From: Phoebastria nigripes
Taxonomy: Eukaryota > Chordata > Aves > Procellariiformes > Diomedeidae
Reading direction: 5' to 3'
DNA length: 64,000 bases
Assembly: GCA_035582835.1 (NCBI GenBank)
Contig: JAYKAV010000112.1
Location: 2,044,265-2,108,264, forward strand
Shown here: positions 25,740-38,175 of the stretch, piece by piece
Numbering within the stretch: the stretch's first letter is position 1
Layout: each line of letters begins with the position of its first letter
Notes under the pieces: generated by a model
Seen by the model: the letters and a program-made list of their open reading frames with translations, nothing else
Told to the model about the DNA's origin: nothing
Database searches by the model: none
Translations under genes and position numbers: made by a program

Positions 25740-25803
25740 CTCTATGCCATCACAGCATGTGAATTTTGTGTCTCTACGCCATCAACGCATGTGAGTTTTG
25801 GGT
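25740..25803 (+). repeat. Tandem duplication, two copies of a 32-bp unit
   Basis: Copy one (25740-25771) and copy two (25772-25803) both follow CTCTAYGCCATCAnnGCATG then TGARTTTTGKGT. They differ at only a few positions, including a CA/AC exchange. The period is exactly 32 bp. Confidence 0.85.
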
Positions 25804-26414
25804 TGGTTTGCAACATACCGTGACACCTCCTCCAACCTAATAACCTGAAGTTTTTCTGGCATCAAACTATTAGCGTTACAGACACTTGTAGATGTCTTAC
25901 ACTATCAGTGTGTAACACAGATGTCTAAACTAAAACACTGACATCTTATAAACACAGCAAACACATTAGAGATTTATTTACTTTTGCACAAACCCTGAGC
26001 ATATTAAACCTGAGGTAAGGCTAAATGTATCTGATGCTAATGCTCAAGTATTGTTTTCATGAGAACAACATTTAAAAATAACATGTAGGAAATCCAAGTT
26101 ATCTTTACTAAAAATAAATATGCAGGTAATATCACCTACAAAACCTCAATTTGTTCATATGCTTTTTGTTAGATCTCTGCTCAGCCTTTTTTAGTAGGTT
26201 TGTTGTACTTTTAATTTATAAAATCACATGCCATTCACTATGGTATAAGAACAAAAGAACAGGTAAACATTTAAGAAAGTAGAAAAAAAGACCCCAAAAG
26301 TGACATCAAACTCTGGTCTAGGTGAAAAACTACTAAATGTCAGTCATCACCTGAAAAGTTCATCAGTTATATGAGGAAAGTTGCTCCAACTGTTCAATTT
26401 CTGGCTTTACATTA

Positions 26415-26459
26415 AAACCAAACCAAACCAAACCAAACCAAAACAAAACAAAACAAAAC
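26415..26459 (+). repeat. Compound pentanucleotide microsatellite (AAACC)n/(AAAAC)n
   Basis: About five AAACC-type units are followed directly by about four AAAAC units, showing a C-to-A unit change within the array. Confidence 0.9.
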
Positions 26460-28231
26460 TCTCTTTAAATGGACTTATTCATTAAAAATTAAAGATAAGG
26501 AATTGCGAAAAACAACTTCCGTTGTTTCTCTCTTGATTGAGATAGATCAGCAATATTCATTTCCTATGTTACTATTCTGTCAATGTGATTGTGGTATATC
26601 CTATGCACACACTAATACTGGTATAATATAAGTTAATTCTTGCAATTTTAATAATCTTGCTAGGTATAAAATTTCTATGCGTTTGATATTGAGCATCTTA
26701 AAATCCTCCAAGGCTGGAAAGGAAAGTCATATTCTATAGACAGAATGACTTAATAAAAAGACCTTGAAAATGCTGACACTTTAATGGAGTACATAAGTAC
26801 TTTAGGTCAGTTAACGAAGGCCTCTTCAGTTTCTCAAGGCATTATAGTTGGAAAAGTAGTAATTTATACACCTGAGTTGAGAAGTGAGAAGAAACGAAAT
26901 ACTATTTCAAAGAACATTCAAAAATCTCCTTGAGAGATTTCTAAAACCTTGTTTCTCTAACTGTAACAGTCGTTATGAACTTTCTGACTATTACAGATAT
27001 TAGCTTATCCTACGGTTTCAAAAGTGTTTTAAACCTGCGATGGATAATGGTTTTAAACTGAAGTTAAGATGAAAATGACGAAGCAGATTTGGAATTGCAG
27101 TCAGTCATTCATGATAGTATTTGTATGATGAGTTCTTTCCAGAACTTCAAAAGATTTTGTTCTGACCATCACTGAGAAGTGTGNACGTCTGCCTGAACAA
27201 TATTCCAGTCTCACATTCAGTTATTACAGTTGTCCAGAAATTCTACAGAGGTAAAACCTCCAGTAAGAAATTTCTGCTATGGCCTGCCTTTCTTTATCAG
27301 AGGAATACTATAAGAATATTTTTTACAGTATTTCAGCACTTCTGCTCCAAGTTCTGATTAAAATTCAAAAGTATATCATAAGAAAATTACTGGAAAGNTA
27401 AGTACTGAGGTTTTTTTAGTGAACTGCAAAAGCTGGTCAGTTTGTTTGAGTAAAGGACAAAAATTTCAGATCAGTTAATTATTTGAACTGATGCTTATGA
27501 AACAGAATTTAGAAAAACAAATTCACAGAAACTGTATTAATTTTGTGATAGGTATGTATATGACACTGGTTTATGTCTTTCTATGCTTGAGTCCTGAACA
27601 GTAAAATAATTNCACGTTTTCTTTCTCTGTTTTTTTTTTAGTCTTGGTCTGCTTTCTATACTAGCTCTCTATGTTCTCTCTACTTCCTAATTCCAAGCTT
27701 CTTGTCACTGTGAACATCTTATCCTGAAATTCAGTCATAGTTCTTGGGTTTTCTATTCCTCTGTGGGTTTTACCTTATATCATCGATTTTTTGGATCTGT
27801 CTTTTCAAACAAGGACATGACTATCCATTTTCCTCCTCTGTCAACATCTGCATCACAAGAAGATTCCCTAGTCCTTAAATCTTCTTCTTCTTGTTCCTGG
27901 GCTCCTTCTCTCAGCTCTTTAATTCTCCCTCCCTCATTGTATGTAATTGTCCAGCTGAATGTCACTTGAGACTTGTCGCTCCTATGCAGAGGCCACTCTG
28001 ACCTTCCAAGCAAGAGATACTCTCTAGGTGTTACCCTTATGGTTTCACAGGTGGAGCTCAGCCTCTCAACTCCTTTCTGTTTCTTGCCAAAGAATGAAGA
28101 AGCTGGAAGGAATGTATTCCCTTGCCAAACCTGAGGAAGGGAATTCTGGCCACAGCCAGTCCATGCAGGAATGCAAAGAAAGATCGCGTAGGTGGAGGAA
28201 GGAAATAGTCATCGGTGGAAGACAATAGGAT

Positions 28232-28351
28232 GAAGGGAAAAAAGGTGGGGGGAAGAGGAAAAAGGGAAAATAAGAAGAAAGGAAATAGAGGGGAAAGGAA
28301 AGAAGGAAAAAGGGAAAAAAGGGGGGAGGAAGGGAGGAGAAAAGGAAAGGG
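28232..28351 (+). repeat. Purine-rich (GA-rich) tract with a 65-nt pure purine core
   Basis: The plus strand is almost only A and G across 120 nt. From 28287 to 28351 there is no pyrimidine at all. Such homopurine tracts can form triplex (H-DNA) structures. No coding frame is implied. Confidence 0.9.
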
Positions 28352-29095
28352 TTATAGGAGATAGAGACACCTAGGAGATTTCTGCAGAGAGTTGTGAAAG
28401 GTAGGAGGTGATTCAGTGGGGACCAACTAGGTGGCAGAGAGGAGGGGAAACAGATCTCATATGTCTGACCTGTGACAAGAACCAGAATTAGTGTCTAATT
28501 TGAGCAGAGTGTAAGGAGCTGCTGGAGTCAGAGTCAGAGTCCTTGCGTGCTGTTGTGGTGCAAATGCCAATAGCCAATGGGTGGAAAAATGAGCTCTCAC
28601 AGTAGTATGCCAGGGACCTGAAAATCAGTTCCTGGAATCTGCACAGAGTGGGGAGAGCGCTAGGGAAATAAAAGGATAAATTCTATATCCTGCTTGACTT
28701 TTGAACATATGGCCTGATTATATTAGTCTTTGGAAGAATCCCCAGGTCTGGATCAACAAAAGTTTACCTTGTTTGCCAGTGATTGCTGGTGGTAACAACC
28801 ATTGTACAATGAAAATATACAGAAAAAACATCACCATTTCTAATAGGACATATACTCAGTCATTCAGAAGAATAAACTGCAGAGGAAGCTGCAACAATTT
28901 TCAATTCTCCCCGCCTCCCCCCTTTTTGGGAATTCCTTAAGAAAGCCAACACTGAAAACTGATTCTCTTAAAAAGTTGTCAGGGGAAGATGGTTTTCACA
29001 CACACAGATTTTTATCTCTGAATATGAACAAATTGCTCTACAAGAAAGATTGAATATTTTAAGATAAATCTTGTTTTGAATGTGAAAAAGATGTT

Positions 29096-29363
29096 ATGAT
29101 AGAGTCAGTCAGGTTGGAAGGGACTTCAGGATGTCTCTGGTTCAATGCCCTGCTCAAAATAGGCTTGATACTGAATTCAGATCAAGTGTCTCAGGGCTTT
29201 ATCCAGTTGTGTCTTAAAAACCTCCAAGGACAGAGACTTTACAATATCCCTGGACAACCTCCTCCAATGCTTGACCGACCTTAGTGATTTTTCCTTCTAT
29301 CAAGTCAGAACCTCCCCTGCTTCAGGTAATGACCATTGTCACATTACTCCACCATGCACTTCA
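29096..29363 (-). mobile_element. CR1 LINE 3' UTR fragment
   Basis: The plus strand reads GTCAGTCAGGTTGGAAGGGAC, CCCTGCTCAAAATAGG, CAGGGCTTTATCCAGTTGTG, AAAACCTCCAAGGACAGAGAC, then CTCCAATGCTTGACCGAC and CAGAACCTCCCCTGCTTCA. This is the reverse complement of the CR1 3' UTR. The 3' end is near 29096. The terminal octamers are reduced or lost. Confidence 0.93.
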
Positions 29364-32300
29364 GTATGGTATCTAAACATTAAAGATTACTACCATGCAC
29401 TGGCCATTAATGTGTTTTGCTTTGGTACATACAGTTATTTAAGATACTAGCGGGAAGACACCGTTTGGTGGCTGTAATGAATCACAGTGAACACGATTAT
29501 AAATAAAAGTGCGATTGTCATTCTGGAATCACAGAAATACCTCAGTTTTCCTGCTGAAACTCCCATACAAGTAGTGACTAGTCTCAGCTTGCTTAACTTT
29601 TGAAATCTGATAGTACCACAGACCAGGATTTTTGGCTGCCAATTCTGCTAAGCCTTGACATAAAAAATACTGCTATATTTTGCACATAAATCAATAGAAA
29701 CCTACAGTACAAATCCTCCAAACAACTTTGAGGTTTGCAGGTTGCTGGGAACAGCCTTTTATCTTCCTCTCTGCAGTCTTGTGTTGGTTAGACAAGAAAA
29801 GCTTTAAAGATTTCAATACGGACTTTGGGGAAAGGTGTTGGGGACAAAAAGAAAGAAAGGAAATACCATGTTATGAAACACTTGGATATCTCAGTTTCTT
29901 TTTAATCGTAAGAGACATTTATCCGAGAGTTTGCGGTTGCCTTCTCTGGCTGCCAGAGGCAAGCAATGTTGTCTTATTGAAATGTTGATTTTCAGACAAC
30001 TGCTGTGAACAAATACACTGTTCAGATCTCAAAGTTCCCTTCTGTTGAAAGTCATCACTTACAGACAGACTTCTCCATGCTCATTTGGTCTAGTAGCCTC
30101 ATTTGAAGTCAATCAATACAGGAAGAAAATACCTGTAAGGTACAAACACGCAATTCTTGCTACTTTTTCTTCTTTTTAACTTGAGAAGAGGAACTGACCT
30201 TCCAGAATTAAAACGTGGACAACGTGGACTGTTTGCTCTAAATGGTTACCTTTTTTTTTCCTAAATGAGGTGGTATTTTTGCTCCCTTTCAGGTAAATGC
30301 ATAGGAAGTACTGTAAGTGCAAAATAGCTACTATTTTTCCCTTAGGTGCTATATTTTGAAATACAATACGCATATTGACTTCACCTGCTGCAGTGAAAAA
30401 ATCAGAGAGTCAGAAATGATTCAAAAACTGTAAAATAGCCAGTGTATGATCAGGCCACTTACAGGCAAAATGAAAAAGTGTATTGAGAACCTCTCCATTG
30501 TCCTTTTAAGATGAGATTTGAAACTAAGCATCACATATCCAGGATCCGGGTGCCTCAGGATGTTATAGGGTGGATACTTGTTTCTGCTGAGGACCAGAAA
30601 TTCCTAAAATCTTTCACAAAGTTAAAATGTATATTCCTCAAAAAGAAAAGTTTATATTTCACAGGAATAACCTCTTTCCAAAGAAAAAAAAAAATTCCTT
30701 TAAAATTCTTCGTCAGCTCTGACATTCAGCCTTCATCAATTCAAATGACATGAGATATGCAGCGTATACCATTGCAACCCATGAAGACTATAATATTAAC
30801 AGATTTTTTTCTTAAAGCACAATTATAGGAAATGTGCATTCAAATGTCAAATCAGTTAATGTAGATAAAGGGAAGACTTATAGGCATAGCAGCATCAGAG
30901 TGCCTCAAGGCCATAACTAAATATTTGACATATATTCCATAAAGAAAAGTTAAAGGGCAGTCAGTTTGTCTGTTTCAGGGGATTTACAGTAGGATTTGTT
31001 CTTCTTTTTGCTTCATCCTGTTTAATTCTATGCAGCTTCTCGCATATTGCTTGTTGCCTTAGTAGCTGAGCACCTGCCAGTAATGAAAAGATTGAAAGCT
31101 ATCACATACCCGTTTTCTCATCCTTTCTCATTCATCTAGGTGTGTCTGTATGTGAGTGGGTGTGTGCAGAAGGATGCATGCCTGTGAGAGAGAGAGAAGA
31201 ACAGAGATTCTTTTGGTAGGTTTGTTGTTACACTCATGTTGCTTGTGTTTTTACTGAGGAAAAAACTGGAGCAGAAGATGGTGAGATCAGGATGGATCTT
31301 CTTTTCTAAGATGTTCATCTACAAATCAAGGACTAACTTCATATCAGCCTTTCACACATATTATTTTCTTCTGTTCTAGTCAAGCAACAGTTTCAATTAG
31401 TAATTTATTAATATATCCCGGAGCATGGTATGGAATACCTCGAGCTTAGGGACCCAGACCACGAACTTTTTGTTCATCTTTTCGTTGCATAAGAGGCCCA
31501 TGTCAAGCATGGAACAGCTCTGATGTGGTTTTCTAGTGACCTGTGTTGCTAAGGATGAAAATAGAAAGATATTGAGGAAGGACCTAAATACTGTGAACTG
31601 CAATTCATTCCACTTCCTGACAATCAGATTAGTTTTAATGAGGCTCTTGGTTTTTCACTGGTGGTGGTGTTCCAATGGGAAAAACCACGGATGTCAAATC
31701 AGGCTGCCAGAGTGAAAAAACAGACATTAACTGGGACGTTCTCCGAACTGATGCACTCAGGGCTCACCAAGCAGAGGAGACAGGTGCAGCTAACCTTGCT
31801 TACCAATGCTCACCAAAAGACATCAATGCAAGTGGCAGCAAAAGCAACAGACAAGATGAAGCAAGAAGTCTGATGAAGGTTACATCNCAACTGTTGGAGC
31901 TGGGAGAACTTCTGAGCTCCTAAATGCTCCTACCCCCCATCAGGACATAATAAAGTCACACACCAGCCCTCCCCATACTGCCTTGGTTTCCCTGGGAAAG
32001 AAACTCAGGTAGAAGGAGCTAGAAAGGAGCCTCAGTGTCTTCTGCACAAGCTCTCTGATTTGGCCAATTGCCCCAGAATAGCACGTACCTTTTGTTCAAT
32101 CTACATGCCTCCCTATGTTTTCTTTCTTATGACTGATGGAAAGGTTTTGTGGAAAAGTCAGCTATTCCTGAACATTAACAGATTAGTGGTAAAACTGCCA
32201 GAAGTCACATTATGAAAAAAATTTGGGAAAAAATAAATTACTTCATAATATGCATGGCTAACCCTAAATCATAACTTAATTTCCAATCCACAGAAATAAT

Positions 32301-35300
32301 CTCTGTATTTAAATATACAAAACTGCAGTGTTTCTTATAGAAGAATCAATTGAAAATCTACATTATACAAGAAAATATAAAAATACTTATTTAAAAATTA
32401 AATTAAAAATTAAATTTGATGTCTCAATTTGTGTTTCTGCTTTCTCCCGTCTAAATCTTATCACTCATTTGTTTGTCTGTCGGAGGGGTTATCTGATAGT
32501 AAGAGACATAATCCCACCGTATTTTGTTTTGACAGACATATATGCTACCCAACTATGAAAAAGGATTAAAGTTTTATTATCTGTCATATAGCATGCCCGT
32601 TACACAAAGTTAATCACCTTTTAAGGAGACAGACCTGCCCTTCATAGCAAGGGATCCAGCCAGGCAGACCTCAGCAGCATCCCTCTAACNGGAGCAGATA
32701 CACAGGACATTTGCCTGATTGTCCTCTAGCACTGTTAGCAAAACAACGTTCAAAGCTGCACGACTGCCTTACTTTCTTCCCTTTCTTGGCTCCGTGGGCA
32801 CTAGCNGTATGTTTTTGTTTTTCTGTTAATTTTGCAGAAGCAGAAGCGAGAAAAGGGAGGGGCCTTTTCTCAGGGTAACATTTCATGTTTCCAGGCTGCC
32901 TTGTTTTTCCAGGCTGTGTTAAAGGTAAACAAAATTGAGAAGACAAGGCTAATGGGTTGAGGACTTGATGTTTTCATCCTGTTTTTTGTGTCTGTAACAA
33001 GTAAATCTTTGATGGCTTCTACTAACCTCATTATCATTGGTCAGTCAAGCCTAGCAAAAGTAACAAGCATCAACTGGGCTCTAGCCAAGATGGGTTTTAT
33101 CTGAGAGTCAATAGTCACTNCTTTTGTTAAACTTCAGTGGCATGCTGCAGGTTACCTGGCTGACCTTGGCGATTCTGGTTTCTCCTCGTTCTCCTTTTCT
33201 CTCCTCCTCAGTGATTTTACTTGGTATCTGTTCTGGTTCTGACAGCTGTTCAGTCCTTCTTGGTTCTCAAAGTGCCAAATGGTTTCTCTACACTTGGAAG
33301 CAGTTCTGCAGCAGTTCTTCATTTCCCGTAAGATACCAGTGAGTTCAAGCGCACAGTTCTCACAGTTGGGAGATGCATTAGTGTAACTTTCAGTGTGGCA
33401 ACTGAGGTGGCCATGGAAGACAATAATACAATCANTTTTTNTTTTTTTTTAATCTACTCATTACAACAACTAAAGTAATTAGAAAACTATATGCTGTTTG
33501 TTTCTTCAAAAATATGTCACATATTGTACTAGGGACCTAAAATAGCTTGAACCTTCTGGGTTCAAGCAAGCTTGTCTCCTGCCTTTGGAAATGTGCATAT
33601 AAGGGTAGGAGAAGGGAACTGTTGCAGCTTTTAAGTTGCTTGGCGGTGGGTTACCTTGACTTGTACTTTCATGTTTTATGTTCTATTTTGTGAGGTACAT
33701 TTCAGTTACATCAAGGGAGGCTACAAGGAATAAACATATGTAGTTATATCAGCATTTGTAAAAATCTGACACTCCAAAAGAAAGGAACCCCAAGTAAGCA
33801 TATGATGTAACACCTGTGCACCCACCATGGAGCATGCATCTTGGAAGGTGCCTTAGGAAGTTTATTCAAGGAACAAGATAACCACCAAAGGTCAAAATCT
33901 ACCCATAACCCAAAGAGGAGTGAGCTATGCACACCACTGTTAAGAGTTTGGGCACTGCTGACTATTGATCCACCTCTGAGTGTTGCCTGTAAGAGCAACA
34001 TCATGTAAGCCATTCAGTCTGGTTTCTTAAGTTGAAATAAAAGACCCATAAAGGGGCACGTCTATCTTACTTACAGACAATTCTTTATTTACAGAATGGA
34101 TTGCTATGACTCCCTAACTGAGAGAGCGTACAGGTTTCTATTCCAGAGCGTCCCCACACTGTCCTATGATGCAATTGTTACAGAGTGCTAAAACCAGTCA
34201 TTCCTTCTTGTGTTAAAAAATATGATGCAAAGGAGTGTGACTGTCTTTTGATGCTCTGTATAGCACAAAGATGAGCTCTATATGTCAGAAGTTACAAACA
34301 CAGGGCTGCCAGGAGTTTACAAGTTATGGACCAGCCTCTCCATAAAGATAGATTCATTCATAAATCAGTTATCACATACCTAAATAAGCAAATAACAATA
34401 ATATAAATACGTAGTATATCATAGGTGTTATATTACATTTGAGGAAGAAAGTTATTTTCTTCTTGCCTGTGGTGCATTTGTGTCACACTGTCAAATGTTT
34501 GTTAAAAAAAAAAAAAAGCAAGCTCACATTGGCACATGATAACATGCTTAAAGAGCTTTTGGCTTCAAGTAAACACTGAATATCATGAGATCTGTGATGA
34601 AATCGTAGGAACTAACAATGACTGTGACATGGCAGAGACTCCAGGGCCTTTTGCTGATACATTCAGCTGTCAGACATGCAGCCAGCCACCTGCCTTGCTT
34701 CAGCATTTTTTCTTGCTTTCTCCTGACACCATAAGCGTAACTTAGTCAGCCACATACATTCTTGCCAAAAAAAAAAAATGGCTCACAGGCAGGTTTTGTC
34801 TTTTCTAAAATTGTTTGTGGTACTGACTTTTTTTTTTAAATCTTACTAATAGAAAATTCAGACAAATAAGACTGGTTGCTTTGAGAAGCTAGACTGCACT
34901 TGGGACTTTTGGGACTTCCAGTCTCCTTGTTTAAATGTAAGTCAGAGCTGGGGGGTCCTATGCCTGAAATACAGTTCCCTATCCTAATCTTCAGATCCTA
35001 GAATAAGAGCATTTTTTTGGCTCTGCAGCAGATTGCCTAGAGAGTTTGCACCTCCCATCTTCCTCAGGCAACCATGCAGGGTAAACGGAGTCACCAAGGA
35101 TTCTTGGAAGACCGCTGCAAAACTGGGGTAGATGCCAGGTTCCTGGAATAGCCTACCATCAATCCAGACAGTCTCAGGAAGAGTTTGCTGGACCCAAGAT
35201 ATCATGAGTTAACCATTTTAGGCTTCACTAATTAGCACTTGATGTAATTTTACTCTAGGGTCTCATTTTTGCTGGAAGTAACGGCAGCTGCTGACTCTCC

Positions 35301-38049
35301 AGAAGAGCCTTCAATCTCATGGAGAAAAATCTCATGAGTCACTATAAAAGGAGCGAGTCATTTGGTCTGCTACTGGGCCAAAACCTTAGGTCTTTGTGAG
35401 GAGTAGAAGAGCAAGGGATAATACATGAATTAACCACTGCCATCAACTCTCCTTGGTCATCAGGGAGGCAATGGACAACCCTCAACCTCAGGGAAGTTTC
35501 ACTGCTTTTTCTACAAAACAGAGATCATTTGTGTATTGGTGGCTATCAGATCTAATATCAGATTGTTTTAAGTCTGTTACTCTTGTATCAGAACATATTG
35601 TATAAATTTGGAATCAGCATTGAACCATATAGCTGTAAATGTTTAGAAAGGTGTCTCTGATATACCTCACGCAATGGGACAGAAGACTAACAGAAAGAGT
35701 AGTGCCACACTGATACTTACAATATGCACTACTTTGGCATGAATTTACCATAAATTAGGTTTAGAAAGTGTAACTTTACCATGGATGAATTTGACCAATT
35801 TCATAGATATATAGNACATCCTCTTGGAGGATGATAAAAGATAAAAATTAGCAGAACTTCCAATGCAAACTAACTTGTAAAATTTTATGAGTCTTGGCTT
35901 GGCTATAAAATAGAGTCATAAAAATCTAAAAGACACTTAACGCAGTGTCTCTTACGTATTGAGAAATATAGTGAGTCACACACAGAAAACTAGTAGTGAA
36001 TTAGCCAGTAGTGAGTAGTCGAGGAATTAAATAAATAATTGACTCCCTAAGAAACAATACATTATTTATGTTAGATAAAAAAGAAACACCTGCAGGGAAT
36101 TTTAGGGAAACCTAAGGAGAGTTAACAACTGAGCAATGCAGTAGCAGATTACACTCAGAATGGCTATTGGAATGAAGAAATGAAATTACTCACATAAGAT
36201 TATAACATATTTCAAATTCACTATATCCAGGTGTCAGGGAAAAAATGCTTAGAAACATTAATGCTTACAGGTTAACAAAAGCAAAGAAGATCCCTACAGA
36301 AACATGCACTCCTCATAAATCTTTGGAATGGTCAACTTGTCTTTGAATACTGCCTTGCACACCAGCCAAGGTATTTGAAAAAATGTGTAATGAAAACAGT
36401 GAAGTCTAAAAGAGGGCAACAGAAATAAGAAGATATGGAAATGTCTGTGTCTGAGAGGGATTAGCAGATGAACAGGAGGAGGGATTTATCACAGATATGC
36501 TTCATGTATCGTATTCATGAATTGTCATATGCTAAATACAGAGTTTGGGAGGAAACTTTCAAAGGCCAAATTTTCCATAAATATATTTCTTTTTTCCTCT
36601 CTATAAGACCTCTCTATATTGACTATTCTCTGAAAAAGACAGCCTTCTGAAGAGAAGGATGGATGCATCCCAGCACCTTAATTTCTACCTTCCTAGAAGA
36701 GGAAAAAGCTACAATACCTAAAATATGCTCGTCACAAAACCTGAATCAAGAATTCCATTGATGCCCCATGATCTGGTTCAGCCCATTACAGAGAGCACAG
36801 ATGGGAACTTCAGATGTGGATGAAAGCTTTTTCTGCACATTGCAATGCCTTTCCAGCATCTTTAATGAAACTCCTCTTGAGATATGAACATTAAGCTGTG
36901 TTCCTTCTGGCCCGTTCTTCATCAGGAGTAAAATTCTGCCCTCAGACTTTATTAATGATTCTGCTGATGATACATGAGATGAAACAAAGCACAGCTCATT
37001 CCACAAAACCAGCATTTACTTTTCTAGGCTAGGAGAAACATATTAAAATTGGCAATGACAGCTAGTTCTGTTAGAAAATTAATGATATGAGGCTCAAAGT
37101 ACTGATTGCATATCCATAAGAGGTTTCATGTTCAAAGGGCTAACATTTGATTGAACTGAGTTTGTATTTAGAAAGACGGGATCTGTTTTTCAAGCACTAT
37201 GTTAGATTTGGATGAATTTCTTTTAAATGCATTTCACATTTCCTTACTTTTTTTCTGCAATACTTTGCATGCTTTTGTACATCACTTAAAAAAAAAAAAA
37301 TGAACTTTTAGAAGGCTACAAGTTTTAAGACCTGACTGAGCAAACTGGACCATCAATAGATGGAAATTTTACTTTCCCCTATTTTCAACTGAACTGAAAA
37401 CGTTTGAATTGTTCTTGAACCTTTGTGTGTATATTTTAGTGATTGCAGAAGGAATGGCATTCCGGGCATGCCCACCTTTTCCTGCCTTGCAGCAATCCTC
37501 CAGTAATGGGCAACTCGGGACACTGTAGACCTTCTCACTAGGGAAAAGATAAGTATTTGGCTGCAAAAAAAGTCATTATTTCTATTGCCTAAATCTAAGG
37601 TGCTTTTTAAAAGGAACAACAGTGTCTGCAGTTTGATCAGAACAGCAGCAAGAAAAATAAAGCAATGAAAACCCATTAATCAATTCAGTCTTATTATTTT
37701 TCTTCTGGCATCTTGCGCTGCAGCTCAATATTACTGCATCTGGTAGAGCCTGAAGCATGGCCTTACAGATTGTTTCAGACCTCAGGTATGCAGCTAGCAC
37801 AGATTCCCACCATAAACCTCCTTGTACGAAATTAACGTAAATTGACCAGATGCTCTAAACAAGGTGTAATGGGTTTGTCAGCTTCATTTTGGTATGGCTG
37901 TCATATGCTATCACCTGAAGGAGTGTCATGAATTTAAGTTAACCTTGAGCACATGGATGGGGAGAGGAGGTGAAGGTTTGTTTCTGGGCTGAAAAATGAA
38001 CACCTTGAACAATTAACTGTTGTGCAGGCGTGGGTGCAAACATGCTCAC
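29364..38049. other. AT-rich intronic sequence, nothing recognised
   Basis: Short homopolymers (for example A runs near 34504-34516 and 37288-37300) and short GA runs (31184-31199) are present. Several minus-strand open frames of 70-110 codons (33744-34013, 34984-35205, 36746-37015, 37353-37676) were read through. None shows a recognisable domain. Confidence 0.5.
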
Positions 38050-38175
38050 GTTATTCTGCAGCGTGCCTAGTCCTCCCAAATTAAGAAAATTGGAAACATT
38101 CAACAGTCCCAGCAGTGGCTGACAAATCAAAACCAAAACCACGCAGGCAAGCTGGAAACCAGCCATGTGGCAACT
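38050..38175 (-). CDS. Candidate signal-peptide exon of an unidentified secreted protein (speculative)
   Basis: On the minus strand an ATG at 38166 opens MAGFQLACVVLVLICQPLLG, a textbook signal peptide with a small polar start, a hydrophobic core and a small residue at the likely cleavage site. LLNVSNFLNLGGLGTLQNN follows. Upstream is a good acceptor (ACTCTTTTCCATTAG, exon start 38175), and downstream is a donor-like AAC|GTGAGC at 38050/38049. This gives a 126-bp exon with 39 codons ending in phase 0. If the donor is not used, the frame runs on to a stop at 37939. The -3 base of the start context is C, which is weak, but +4 is G. I recognise no homologue and found no partner exon. Chance is a real possibility. 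Confidence 0.25.

Larger units (their letters stand above)
24701..29095. other. AT-rich intronic sequence with simple and tandem repeats
   Basis: No gene was recognised. It contains a 32-bp tandem duplication (25740-25803), a pentanucleotide microsatellite (26415-26459) and a purine-rich tract (28232-28351), listed separately. Confidence 0.5.

Noticed and set aside
29096..29284. Plus-strand 62-codon frame as a gene
   Set aside because: It is the reverse complement of a CR1 3' UTR.
34984..35205. Minus-strand 73-codon frame considered as a downstream exon of the orphan signal-peptide gene
   Set aside because: No matching acceptor phase and no similarity. Joining the two would be guesswork.
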